From an uncultured Oscillospiraceae bacterium (GTDB lineage: Bacteria > Bacillota > Clostridia > Oscillospirales > Oscillospiraceae): a stretch of 12,588 nucleotides of DNA. The stretch covers positions 1 to 12,588 of the forward strand of contig CAJTUD010000076.1 in NCBI GenBank assembly GCA_910579725.1, read 5' to 3'. Positions 1 through 5,063 of the stretch are shown here, piece after piece; position 1 is the stretch's first letter; the number at the start of each line of letters is the position of its first letter. Position numbers and translations under genes: made by a program. Under the pieces are notes generated by a model. That model did no database searches. It was not told the origin of the DNA and saw only the letters and a list, made by a program, of their open reading frames with translations.

Positions 1-40
1 TTAATTACGCCGTATCAGGGCAAGGAAAGGAATGAAAACC

Positions 41-844
41 ATGATTGTAGACAGCCACCAACACGTCATGCTCCCCACTACCATGCAGGTAAAGAAAATG
101 GACGATGCCGGAGTAGACAAAGCGATTTTGTTTACAACGACGCCCCATGTTGAGAGGGCCAAATCTGCGACATTGGCCGCAATCGGCGCAGAAATGCAAG
201 TGCTGTACCAACTCCTGTCCGGCAGCTATTCTCCCGAAACACGAATATCAAAAATGAAAGACACTATTCTGGAGCTGAATCAGGCTATCCAGGCTGCGCC
301 AGATCGGTTCTACGGTTTTGGCCCGGTTCCGCTGGGCCTTTCCGAACAGGCAACAGCAGAGTGGGTATCGGAGTATATCGTTGGAAACTCCTTCAAAGGC
401 ATCGGAGAGTTTACCCCCGGCTCGGAAACACAGATTGAGCAGTTAGAGCCTGTGTTCAAAGCCCTGGAAGATTATCACAGCCTCCCTATTTGGGTACACA
501 CCTTCAACCCGGTCACGCTAAACGGCATAAAAATTCTCATGGGCCTGTGCCGAAAATACCCCGCTGTGCCGGTTATCTTTGGACACATGGGCGGTTCAAA
601 CTGGATGGAGGTGATCTCCTTTGCAAAGGAGCATGGACAGGCATACTTGGACTTGTCTGCGGCCTTTACACCGCTGTCAGTCAAAACAGCCCTAACGGAA
701 GTGCCGGAAAAATGTCTGTTCAGTTCTGACGCACCGTTTGGAGAGCCGCAGCTATGCAGGCAGCTCATTGAATTTGTCAGCCCATCCCATTCTGTCACAG
801 AACTGGTGTTGGGCGGTAACATCGAAAGGCTGCTGCAAATTTAG
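41..844 (+). CDS. Amidohydrolase-family metal-dependent hydrolase (TIM barrel)
   Basis: A 267-residue protein matching the amidohydrolase_2 type of cytoplasmic metal-dependent hydrolase. Visible metal-site motifs, in order: DSHQHV at the N-terminus (the HxH pair of strand 1), a His in WVHTFNP near the middle, a His in FGHMGG, and an Asp in FSSDAPFG towards the C-terminus. This is the usual set for a TIM-barrel hydrolase, and the length fits. The substrate cannot be told. The start is taken at ATG 41, because the AAGGAAAGGA stretch (22-31) lies at proper distance from it. The in-frame ATG at 32 overlaps that site and would add only three residues. The stop overlaps the stop of the convergent merR-type gene by four bases, with no terminator between them. 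Its promoter or any upstream partner lies outside the window. Confidence 0.85.
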   Translation: MIVDSHQHVMLPTTMQVKKMDDAGVDKAILFTTTPHVERAKSATLAAIGAEMQVLYQLLSGSYSPETRISKMKDTILELNQAIQAAPDRFYGFGPVPLGLSEQATAEWVSEYIVGNSFKGIGEFTPGSETQIEQLEPVFKALEDYHSLPIWVHTFNPVTLNGIKILMGLCRKYPAVPVIFGHMGGSNWMEVISFAKEHGQAYLDLSAAFTPLSVKTALTEVPEKCLFSSDAPFGEPQLCRQLIEFVSPSHSVTELVLGGNIERLLQI

Positions 845-1218
845 GGCGTGTCCTCCCGGTGGCCCTCGATCTCCCGCTGATAAAAGGCAATCTTTTCATC
901 CAGCATGGCCTCATGTTCCTGCAACTGCCTGATCTGCTCATCCAGAGATTGGCGGTGCCGTATCAGCATTTCCATACGTTCTGAAAGGGTAATATCGCCC
1001 TTGGCCCGCAATGCCGCATATTTCTTGATTTCCTTAATCGGCATCCCCGTTGCTTTCAGTCGTTTGATAAAAGCAATCCAGGCAATATCTTTTTCTGAAT
1101 AGCGGCGGCGGTTGCTGGCGTTCCGCAACGGGACAATCAAGTTTTCATGCTCATAGTAGCGCAGAGTATGTATCCCCAGCCCCGTGACCTTTGAAAATTC
1201 TCCAATGGAGTAATCCAA
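841..1218 (-). CDS. MerR-family transcriptional regulator
   Basis: A 125-residue DNA-binding protein. The winged HTH occupies about residues 1-70: an N-terminal YSIGEFSKVTG helix, the hallmark HTLRYYEHENLI segment, an RRRYSEKDI wing and the GMPIKEI region. Residues 75-118 are Gln/Glu-rich helix, fitting the antiparallel dimerisation coiled coil of the family. There are no cysteines at all, so a thiol or metal-thiolate sensing mode like that of MerR or AdhR is unlikely; the ligand is unknown. The start is TTG at 1218-1216, preceded by GGAGGG at five-to-six-base spacing, and there is no competing ATG upstream. It is divergent from the dehydrogenase gene, and the dyad at 1242-1257 between them is its probable operator. 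By family analogy it would control that gene and itself. Confidence 0.92.
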   Translation of the reverse strand: MDYSIGEFSKVTGLGIHTLRYYEHENLIVPLRNASNRRRYSEKDIAWIAFIKRLKATGMPIKEIKKYAALRAKGDITLSERMEMLIRHRQSLDEQIRQLQEHEAMLDEKIAFYQREIEGHREDTP

Positions 1219-1236
1219 AAAAATCCCTCCAACCTC

Positions 1237-1267
1237 TTGACGTAGAGTTTACTCTACATTATATGCT
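1237..1267 (+). promoter_or_regulatory. MerR-type promoter/operator for the dehydrogenase gene
   Basis: A -35 box TTGACG (1237-1242) and a -10-like TATGCT (1262-1267) are separated by 19 bases. Overlapping the end of the -35 box and filling most of the spacer is a dyad, GTAGAGT-TT-ACTCTAC (1242-1257), with seven perfect base pairs per side. An overlong spacer holding a dyad is the classical architecture of promoters that MerR proteins activate by DNA distortion. The dyad lies next to the divergent merR-type gene. A 16-17 base alternative using TTATAT or TATATG as the -10 is possible. Confidence 0.7.
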
Positions 1268-1270
1268 TTC

Positions 1271-1299
1271 ATTATACCTGATGAATGGAGGAATTTCAA
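1271..1299 (-). promoter_or_regulatory. Divergent promoter for the merR-type gene
   Basis: Read on the minus strand, TTGAAA (1299-1294) and a perfect TATAAT (1276-1271) are 17 bases apart, a near-consensus sigma-A promoter pointing at the MerR gene. Transcription would begin near 1264 and cross the dyad at 1257-1242. A protein bound there could block its own gene while activating the opposite one. The -35 box sits inside the dehydrogenase leader, immediately before its start codon. A second TATAAT (1263-1258) lies closer but has no good -35. Confidence 0.6.
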
Positions 1300-2088
1300 A
1301 TGGAAACCACAAAAAAATACACCGTCATCACCGGGGCCAGCTCCGGGATAGGCAGGGAAACCGCAAAAGCCTTTGCGAACCGGGGCAAGAGCCTAATTAT
1401 TGCCGCCCGCCGCACAGAAAATCTTGAAGCCTTAAAGTGTGAGATTTTGGAGCAGCACCCCACGCTGGATGTTGTTATCAGGACGGTTGATCTGTCTGTG
1501 CTGGAAAACGTATATCAGTTTTATTCCAGTCTGAAGGACTTCCAACTGGAAACCTGGGTGAACAATGCAGGCTTTGGAAACTATGACAGCGTGGCACAGC
1601 AGGACTTGGGGAAGATCGACACCATGCTCCGGCTGAATATTGAAGCCCTAACCATCCTGTCCTCGCTGTTCGTCCGAGACTATAAGGATACTCCAGGAAC
1701 ACAACTTATCAACCTGTCCTCCTGCGGCGGCTATACCATCGTCCCCACGGCTGTTACCTACTGCGCGACAAAATTCTATGTCAGTACGTTCACCGAGGGG
1801 CTGGCCTGGGAACTGATTGAAACAGGCGCAAAAATGCGGGCCAAGGTTCTGGCTCCAGCGGCAACGCAGACGGAGTTCGGGAAAAAGGCCAACAATGTGG
1901 ATGCCTACGATTATGACAAAGCATTTGGCACTTACCACACGGGCCAGCAGATGGCGGAGTTCCTGCTGAAGCTATACGACAGCGACAGCACCCTCGGAAT
2001 CGTAGACCGCGAGACTTTCCAATTTGAACTGCGGCCCCCAATGTTTCCTTATGCGAACGGTTCTGTCCATAATCAGCACACAGACTAA
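1300..2088 (+). CDS. Short-chain dehydrogenase/reductase (SDR), probably NADP-dependent
   Basis: A 262-residue classical-type SDR, a soluble oxidoreductase acting on a carbonyl or hydroxyl group. Visible motifs: TGASSGIG at residues 11-18 (dinucleotide-binding glycine motif), RR at 37-38 after the second strand (suggesting NADP(H) preference), NNAG at 88-91, Asn113, LSS at 139-141, and the YCATK catalytic pair Tyr154/Lys158, which is 13 residues after Ser141 as expected. The start is ATG 1300, because GGAGG (1287-1291) is eight bases upstream. The in-frame ATG at 1285 overlaps that site and is rejected. It is transcribed from the MerR-type promoter at 1237-1267, giving a short leader of about 25 bases. 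The substrate is unknown. Pairing of a MerR gene with a divergent SDR suggests an inducible detoxification or redox role, which is inference. Confidence 0.93.
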   Translation: METTKKYTVITGASSGIGRETAKAFANRGKSLIIAARRTENLEALKCEILEQHPTLDVVIRTVDLSVLENVYQFYSSLKDFQLETWVNNAGFGNYDSVAQQDLGKIDTMLRLNIEALTILSSLFVRDYKDTPGTQLINLSSCGGYTIVPTAVTYCATKFYVSTFTEGLAWELIETGAKMRAKVLAPAATQTEFGKKANNVDAYDYDKAFGTYHTGQQMAEFLLKLYDSDSTLGIVDRETFQFELRPPMFPYANGSVHNQHTD

Positions 2089-2110
2089 GCAAAGATTTTT
2101 CCATTGCAAC

Positions 2111-2149
2111 GCAGCCAGTGGGTAAGGTCTTTCCTTACCTACTGGCTGC
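2111..2149. terminator. Strong hairpin between two convergent genes
   Basis: The arms 2111-2127 (GCAGCCAGTGGGTAAGG) and 2133-2149 pair over 17 positions with a single G-T wobble around a TCTTT loop. It sits between the convergent dehydrogenase and XRE genes. Neither flank has a clean T run, so it may act as a weak bidirectional terminator or as a transcript-end stabiliser. Confidence 0.5.
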
Positions 2150-2210
2150 TGTCACACTATTGCTATTTATGCTTGCAAGAAATACTGGCTCTGCTGGTTT
2201 ATCCAGTGCA

Positions 2211-2567
2211 TTAGTCGCTCGGATCATCGCCTTGGAGTGCCAATAGCTGTTCGGCAAGAAAGTCCAGCGTATTAAGCAGTACCATTTGATTAGCGCGGTT
2301 GCAAGCCCGAAACTTCCCAAGAAAGCGATTGACTTCTTCCTCATGTTCATCTGGCTCCACGCTGAACAGGTTGCTTGTTGTAAGACCCAGGCGATTCACA
2401 ATCGGAAAAAGAATTTCAAAGGATGGGTTGACTTTTCCGCCTTCTATGCACTGGATCATTTTGATAGACACTCCCGTTTCATCGGAAAGTTCCTGCTGGG
2501 TCAAACTGCAAGCCTTCCTTGCGTTATGGATTCGGATTCCTAAATATGTACGGTTATCCATCGGCAT
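2211..2567 (-). CDS. XRE-family (Cro/C1-type) transcriptional regulator
   Basis: A 118-residue protein. Residues about 10-65 form a Cro/C1-type HTH: IRIHNARKACSLTQQELSDE, then TGVSIKMIQCIEGGKVNPSF as the recognition helix region, then a helix ending LGLTTSNLF. The remaining 50 residues begin very acidic (EPDEHEEEV) and continue as helix, probably for dimerisation. The start at ATG 2567 follows GAGGTGA with six-base spacing. It is monocistronic on the minus strand and convergent with the dehydrogenase gene. It stands next to the hairpin-rich DNA that begins the presumed mobile element, so it could belong to either chromosome or element. Its target is unknown. Confidence 0.88.
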   Translation of the reverse strand: MPMDNRTYLGIRIHNARKACSLTQQELSDETGVSIKMIQCIEGGKVNPSFEILFPIVNRLGLTTSNLFSVEPDEHEEEVNRFLGKFRACNRANQMVLLNTLDFLAEQLLALQGDDPSD

Positions 2568-2586
2568 GATTTATCACCTCAAATAT

Positions 2587-2615
2587 ATTCTATCTTACCG
2601 ATTTTCACATTTACA
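2587..2615 (-). promoter_or_regulatory. Possible promoter for the XRE gene
   Basis: On the minus strand, TGTAAA (2615-2610) and TAGAAT (2592-2587, five of six consensus bases) are 17 bases apart, upstream of the GAGGTGA ribosome site. The -35 box is poor, so this rests mainly on the -10 and the position. Confidence 0.35.
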
Positions 2616-2672
2616 TTCCCAAATAACTCCTATTTAATAGGTAAAATCTTGCGTTTTATATGAAATAGTAAA

Positions 2673-2717
2673 CCCCTGTTGAGCTGCCATTAAAAAAAAC
2701 GGCTCTCACAGCAGGGG
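2673..2717. repeat. Imperfect hairpin with an A-rich loop
   Basis: CCCCTG (2673-2678) pairs with CAGGGG (2712-2717), and inner positions pair imperfectly (GCC with GGC) around a loop holding eight A residues. It lies in the AT-rich stretch between the XRE gene and the presumed element. There is no gene to terminate on the plus strand here, so its role is unexplained. Apart from this hairpin and the tiny ORF at 2760, the 2616-2842 stretch shows nothing else. Confidence 0.35.
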
Positions 2718-2759
2718 CTTATTCCACATCTGCCTGTGATTTGTCCGTTGGAGGAAATC

Positions 2760-2840
2760 ATGGGCGTTTTTATTGTTTACAACAGATTTGGTGATTTACC
2801 AAAAAAATTATTGCGTCCCATGAGGATTCCCATAAATTAG
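2760..2840 (+). CDS. Possible 26-residue small ORF
   Basis: ATG at 2760 is preceded by GGAGG (2750-2754) with a rather short five-base gap. The frame runs 26 residues (MGVFIVYNRFGDLP...) to TAG at 2838-2840, ending three bases before the structured element at 2843. I recognise no family. It may be a chance ORF, a leader peptide, or the start of a disrupted gene. Confidence 0.22.
   Translation: MGVFIVYNRFGDLPKKLLRPMRIPIN
2810..2838 (+). promoter_or_regulatory. Weak candidate promoter ahead of the structured leader
   Basis: TTGCGT (2810-2815), a 17-base gap and TAAATT (2833-2838) would start transcription near 2845, almost exactly at the first arm of the nested fold. Both boxes are weak matches, so the position is the main argument. 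Confidence 0.25.
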
Positions 2841-2842
2841 AA

Positions 2843-2978
2843 ACCGCAAAATTCGACCTTTTTATAAGGTGTTATCACGCCGGATTCCCGGTGTGGCAAC
2901 AAACCGCCAGAGAGTATAGCAAACTCTCTGGCGGTTTGTTTTGTCGGTTTAGGTCGAAGTTCTTCTGCGCTTTGCGGT
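2843..2978 (+). ncRNA. Nested multi-branch structured element (candidate RNA or oriT-like site)
   Basis: Outer pairs: ACCGCAAA (2843-2850) with TTTGCGGT (2971-2978), and TTCGACCT (2852-2859) with AGGTCGAA (2951-2958). Enclosed are two hairpins. The first is CACGCCGG/CCGGTGTG (2876-2883/2888-2895, one G-T). The second is a perfect 18-base-pair stem (2898-2915/2923-2940) with the loop ATAGCAA. ACCTT at 2856-2860 can alternatively pair locally with AAGGT at 2866-2870, which would break the second outer helix, so two exclusive folds are possible. The element precedes the leader ORF and HTH gene. It could be a regulatory RNA leader, or a DNA structure used in transfer or recombination. No known RNA family is recognised. 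Confidence 0.5.
2898..2948 (+). terminator. Perfect 18-bp hairpin, terminator-like
   Basis: AACAAACCGCCAGAGAGT and its exact complement (2923-2940) enclose a seven-base loop. The right arm ends in TTTGTT and runs on into TTGTCGG, so the T tract is interrupted. As an RNA it would be the most stable local structure in the window. It could terminate transcripts before the leader ORF or be one arm of the larger fold. Confidence 0.5.
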
Positions 2979-2998
2979 GTCGCGGGCCACCTTGGAAG

Positions 2999-3024
2999 TC
3001 TGAATCCCACCATATTCAGATTTT
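2999..3024 (+). promoter_or_regulatory. Hairpin followed by T run, just before a ribosome site
   Basis: TCTGAAT (2999-3005) pairs with ATTCAGA (3014-3020) and is followed by TTTT and then the GGAGG site (3026-3030) of the leader ORF. The stem is AT-rich, so it is at most a weak terminator. It may set access to the ribosome site. Confidence 0.35.
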
Positions 3025-3037
3025 CGGAGGTAGCGTA

Positions 3038-3154
3038 ATGCACAAAATTCATTCGCCCAAATTTTTCTTTAGTAACTTGGAGCAATGGGCCAAAATGCGG
3101 CCCATACGTTTTTTAGCATTTCCCCAGGAGCATCGAAGGGGGGTGAGCGCATGA
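3038..3154 (+). CDS. Leader peptide ORF (38 aa) coupled to the HTH gene
   Basis: ATG 3038 follows GGAGG (3026-3030) at seven-base spacing. The 38-residue frame (MHKIHSPKFFFSNLEQ...) ends in TGA at 3152-3154, overlapping the next gene's ATG at 3151 as ATGA, which is the hallmark of translational coupling. A GC-rich hairpin followed by six Ts lies inside the ORF (3085-3114). The layout matches leader-peptide attenuation, in which ribosome movement on the small ORF decides whether the terminator forms. The peptide is rich in aromatic and basic residues (FFF, HRRG) and has no hydrophobic signal segment. I know no homologue. Expression is inferred from the ribosome site and overlap only. Confidence 0.55.
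   Translation: MHKIHSPKFFFSNLEQWAKMRPIRFLAFPQEHRRGVSA
3085..3114 (+). terminator. Intrinsic terminator/attenuator within the leader ORF
   Basis: ATGGGCC (3085-3091), loop AAAATGC, GGCCCAT (3099-3105), then ACG and six Ts (3109-3114). This is a seven-pair GC-rich stem with a T run, a textbook intrinsic terminator, placed inside a translated leader and 37 bases before the HTH start. Ribosomes on the leader would melt it. Confidence 0.6.
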
Positions 3155-3468
3155 GCAGTCCAAGCGAACGGCGGCAGGAGTTGTTGGAAGTGCTGTGCCG
3201 TAGACGGCATGATACATACGACAACTTGGCCTTTGAGTTCAAGGTTTCCAGGCGGACTATTCGCCGGGATATTGCGATACTCATGTGTTCTTACCCCATA
3301 GAGACTTCCAGAGGCTACGGCGGAGGCGTGAGCGTTGCGGATGGGTACTACCTTTACCGCAGAACGCTCAACAAAAAGCAGGTCGCATTGCTTATCAGGC
3401 TGAGAGTTCAGCTTGAAGGGGACGATCTGGACACGCTCAACAGCATCCTCCGTGTCTTTGCTCCCTGA
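3151..3468 (+). CDS. Small HTH (HTH_11/DeoR-WYL type) DNA-binding protein
   Basis: A 105-residue protein. Residues about 3-50 form a winged HTH of the DeoR/YafY kind: RRQELLEVLCRRRHDTYDNL, then FEFKVSRRTIRRDIAIL as the recognition helix. A glycine-rich wing (SRGYGGGVSVADGYY) follows, as in WYL-domain regulators, but the ligand-binding WYL domain is absent. It is therefore only about a third of the length of full-length family members. The C-terminal 35 residues look helical. The start is ATG 3151, with AAGGGGGGTGA just upstream; the in-frame ATG at 3085 lies in the attenuator stem and has no ribosome site. It overlaps the leader peptide stop. It probably regulates the element's own genes, but the target is unknown. 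Confidence 0.82.
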   Translation: MSSPSERRQELLEVLCRRRHDTYDNLAFEFKVSRRTIRRDIAILMCSYPIETSRGYGGGVSVADGYYLYRRTLNKKQVALLIRLRVQLEGDDLDTLNSILRVFAP

Positions 3469-3497
3469 CGCATAAATCCCCCAGCACCTTGACAAAC

Positions 3498-3516
3498 AGC
3501 GGGACAAGCTCCCGCT
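3498..3516. repeat. Perfect seven-pair hairpin after the HTH gene
   Basis: AGCGGGA (3498-3504) and TCCCGCT (3510-3516) with the loop CAAGC, 30 bases after the HTH stop. No T run follows, so termination is doubtful. It is the first of a series of stem-loops in the gene-poor stretch up to 4073. Confidence 0.35.
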
Positions 3517-3576
3517 CACATTCAGTATGTAAGTGCTGCATCCTGCATTAGCCGTTCAATCGCAAAGACTACCTGC

Positions 3577-3616
3577 GGAGCGGGGCCGGAGGAAAGGAGG
3601 TGATCCCTTCCGCTCC
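3577..3616 (+). promoter_or_regulatory. Extended anti-16S (Shine-Dalgarno) sequence inside a hairpin, no start codon
   Basis: GAAAGGAGGTGATCC (3592-3606) is complementary over 15 bases to the usual 3' end of 16S rRNA, far longer than a normal ribosome site. No ATG, GTG or TTG follows at a usable distance (a GTG lies within the site itself). The outer arms GGAGCGG (3577-3583) and CCGCTCC (3610-3616) can fold it into a hairpin. A GTG-started 64-codon frame from 3533 runs across it but has no ribosome site of its own. Confidence 0.4.
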
Positions 3617-3904
3617 CTGCCCGTCAAAGCGATAACATCAAAGGTACGAGCGACACTTGGGCGGCTGTCCGACGTTGGCAACGCCGCAGACGCGGGAAGC
3701 ACCGCAAACACCCGTATCGCAGGGTAAAAGGGAGATGCTGGGGGAACGGCCTGGGCAGCTTAGTCACCTGCCGCCACCGTCTGCTGGTATCGCGCCGCCA
3801 CGCTAAAGGCGGGCTTACATACTCCCGTGCCGGGGGAGAGCAGCAGGGCGGTCATGCCGCCTGATAATACGGCACACATTCTTTAGAAAGGGTAATCAGG
3901 GAAC

Positions 3905-3957
3905 CCGCGCCGGTCAAATTTCCTTGCAAAATGAGGACACAGCCAGGACCGGCGCGG
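3905..3957. repeat. Perfect 11-bp inverted repeat
   Basis: CCGCGCCGGTC (3905-3915) and GACCGGCGCGG (3947-3957) with a 31-base spacer. It could be an RNA stem (the spacer holds a smaller TCCT/AGGA pair) or a protein site for one of the ParB-like proteins downstream. Confidence 0.5.
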
Positions 3958-3974
3958 TGCTTCCCACCCACCAG

Positions 3975-4028
3975 CCGGATGAAAGACCTGACGCCATAGA
4001 AAACTGTGGCCCCAGGTGTTCCATCCGG
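3975..4028 (+). promoter_or_regulatory. Three-tier 54-base hairpin ahead of the parB-like gene
   Basis: Stem 1 is CCGGATG/CATCCGG (3975-3981/4022-4028), stem 2 is ACCTG/CAGGT (3986-3990/4013-4017), and stem 3 is GCCATAG/CTGTGGC (3993-3999/4004-4010, one G-T) capped by an AAAA loop. Only small symmetrical internal loops separate them. Nineteen pairs in perfect register are very unlikely by chance. It ends 45 bases before the TTG start of the gene, with no T run, so it is more likely a regulatory or processing structure than a terminator. Confidence 0.6.
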
Positions 4029-4073
4029 TAAGAATGAACGAAACTGCGGCCCATGGCCGGGGAGGTGAGGATA

Positions 4074-5063
4074 TTGCTTGTTCCTATCAGCGAGATCACA
4101 GTCAATCCCGGACGACGGGAGGCCGCACCGGGAGATGTGAAGGAACTGGCCGACAGCATTTTGGAAGTAGGGCTGATTAACCCCATTATGGTGGATCAGA
4201 CCCATACTCTGATTGCCGGACTTCACCGGCTGGAGGCCATGAAGCTGCTGGGCCGGACGGAAATCGAGTGTACCGTCAGCGATTTGGACGGCCTGCAAGT
4301 GGAACTGGCGGAGATAGACGAGAACTTTGTCCGCAAGGATTTATCTGATGATGAATTTCGGGAGATGCTTCTGCGGCGGAAGGAAATCTACGAAAGCCTG
4401 CACCCGGAAACAAAGGCGACCTATGATGGCGGCGCTTTCCGTGGCAATCAGCATCAGAATGTGGTGGACGAAAATTTTTCGGCCACCACAAAATCATTTG
4501 TCCAAGATACGGCGGATAAACTTGGCGTCAGCCCACGGACAGTAGAACTCCAAATTCAGACCGCAAAAAATTTGACGCCGGAGACAAAGGAGATCATCAA
4601 GGGTGCCAAGGTCACAAAATCGGATGCGCTGAAACTGTCCCGGCTGTCCCCAGCGCAGCAAACAGAAGCGGCCAGCCGGTTAGTATCAGGCGATATTCAC
4701 TCCGTAGATGAATACCAGCCGCCCCCGGAACCAGCGGAGCCGGAACCGCCAGCGGAGGCCCCGCCGCCCTCCGTTCCCTACTCGTCCAGCGGCAGGCACT
4801 ACTCCTCCTTTGAGGAATCCATAGCCGATTTGAAAAATCCTGATAAGGATTGCAGCTATACCCCGGATGCGTTGCTGGCGGAGCTGGATTCCTTCATCCA
4901 GAAATTCCACCGGGAATTTGCGTGGTACAGCGACCCCTTCTGCACAGTGGTTTTCCCCGGCATATCCCAGGTGCAGTTCGATTACATCCGAAAGCGGTTC
5001 GGTACGATCTCCACCGCTATCCACGATGTACTGCAACAAATGAAAAGGAGCATGAAGAAATGA
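4074..5063 (+). CDS. ParB/Spo0J-like DNA-binding protein
   Basis: A 329-residue protein of the ParB kind, known as CTP-dependent clamps that load at a DNA site. Its N-terminal domain (residues 1-90) contains PGRREA, AGLHRLEA (the GxxR-type nucleotide motif) and DENFVRKDLS (the ENxxR-type motif). A helix-turn-helix lies about 140-167 (ADKLGVSPRTVELQI). A proline/glutamate-rich linker (about 215-236) leads to a C-terminal domain of about 90 residues unlike standard ParB. The start is chosen as TTG 4074, with GGAGGTGA five bases upstream; an ATG at 4053 in frame would add seven residues but has no ribosome site. It is coupled to the next gene by an ATGA overlap. No ParA gene is present, so partition in the plasmid sense is unproven; roles in element stability, regulation or nuclease action remain open. 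Confidence 0.85.
   Translation: MLVPISEITVNPGRREAAPGDVKELADSILEVGLINPIMVDQTHTLIAGLHRLEAMKLLGRTEIECTVSDLDGLQVELAEIDENFVRKDLSDDEFREMLLRRKEIYESLHPETKATYDGGAFRGNQHQNVVDENFSATTKSFVQDTADKLGVSPRTVELQIQTAKNLTPETKEIIKGAKVTKSDALKLSRLSPAQQTEAASRLVSGDIHSVDEYQPPPEPAEPEPPAEAPPPSVPYSSSGRHYSSFEESIADLKNPDKDCSYTPDALLAELDSFIQKFHREFAWYSDPFCTVVFPGISQVQFDYIRKRFGTISTAIHDVLQQMKRSMKK

Larger units (their letters stand above)
3661..4073 (+). ncRNA. Gene-poor, stem-loop-rich region upstream of parB (candidate structured RNA/5' leader)
   Basis: No convincing gene lies between the HTH stop (3468) and the parB-like start, but paired segments follow one another. These are GCGGC/GCCGC (3661-3665/3683-3687), CCGCC/GGCGG (3795-3799/3808-3812), CTCCC/GGGAG (3822-3826/3834-3838), CAGG-CGG/CCGCCTG with one bulged G (3844-3851/3857-3863), an 11-base perfect pair (3905-3915/3947-3957), and the long hairpin at 3975-4028. 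The stems are GC-rich with A-rich loops, as in structured RNAs. It may be a long regulatory leader of the parB operon, an independent RNA, or an origin or centromere-like DNA. I recognise no known family. Confidence 0.4.

Noticed and set aside
841..844. The four-base overlap of convergent stop codons as a special signal
   Set aside because: Such overlaps are common in compact bacterial genomes, and nothing else marks the site.
2837..3085. An 82-codon open frame on the minus strand over the nested hairpins
   Set aside because: It crosses the 18-pair stem and the leader ORF, shows no recognisable domain, and its ends follow the structured element, so paired bases explain it better.
3592..3606. 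A fragment of a 16S rRNA gene on the minus strand
   Set aside because: The match stops at the 3' terminal bases; the next conserved 16S bases are absent, so it is an anti-Shine-Dalgarno match only.
3533..3727. A 64-codon GTG-started frame in the stem-loop region
   Set aside because: It has no ribosome site before the GTG, low-complexity composition and no known domain; the strong anti-16S site lies inside it, not before it. Kept only as an alternative.
4053..4073. ATG 4053 as the start of the parB-like gene
   Set aside because: It has no ribosome site and lies in a GGCCCATGGCC palindrome, whereas GGAGGTGA is perfectly placed for TTG 4074. The ATG cannot be fully excluded.
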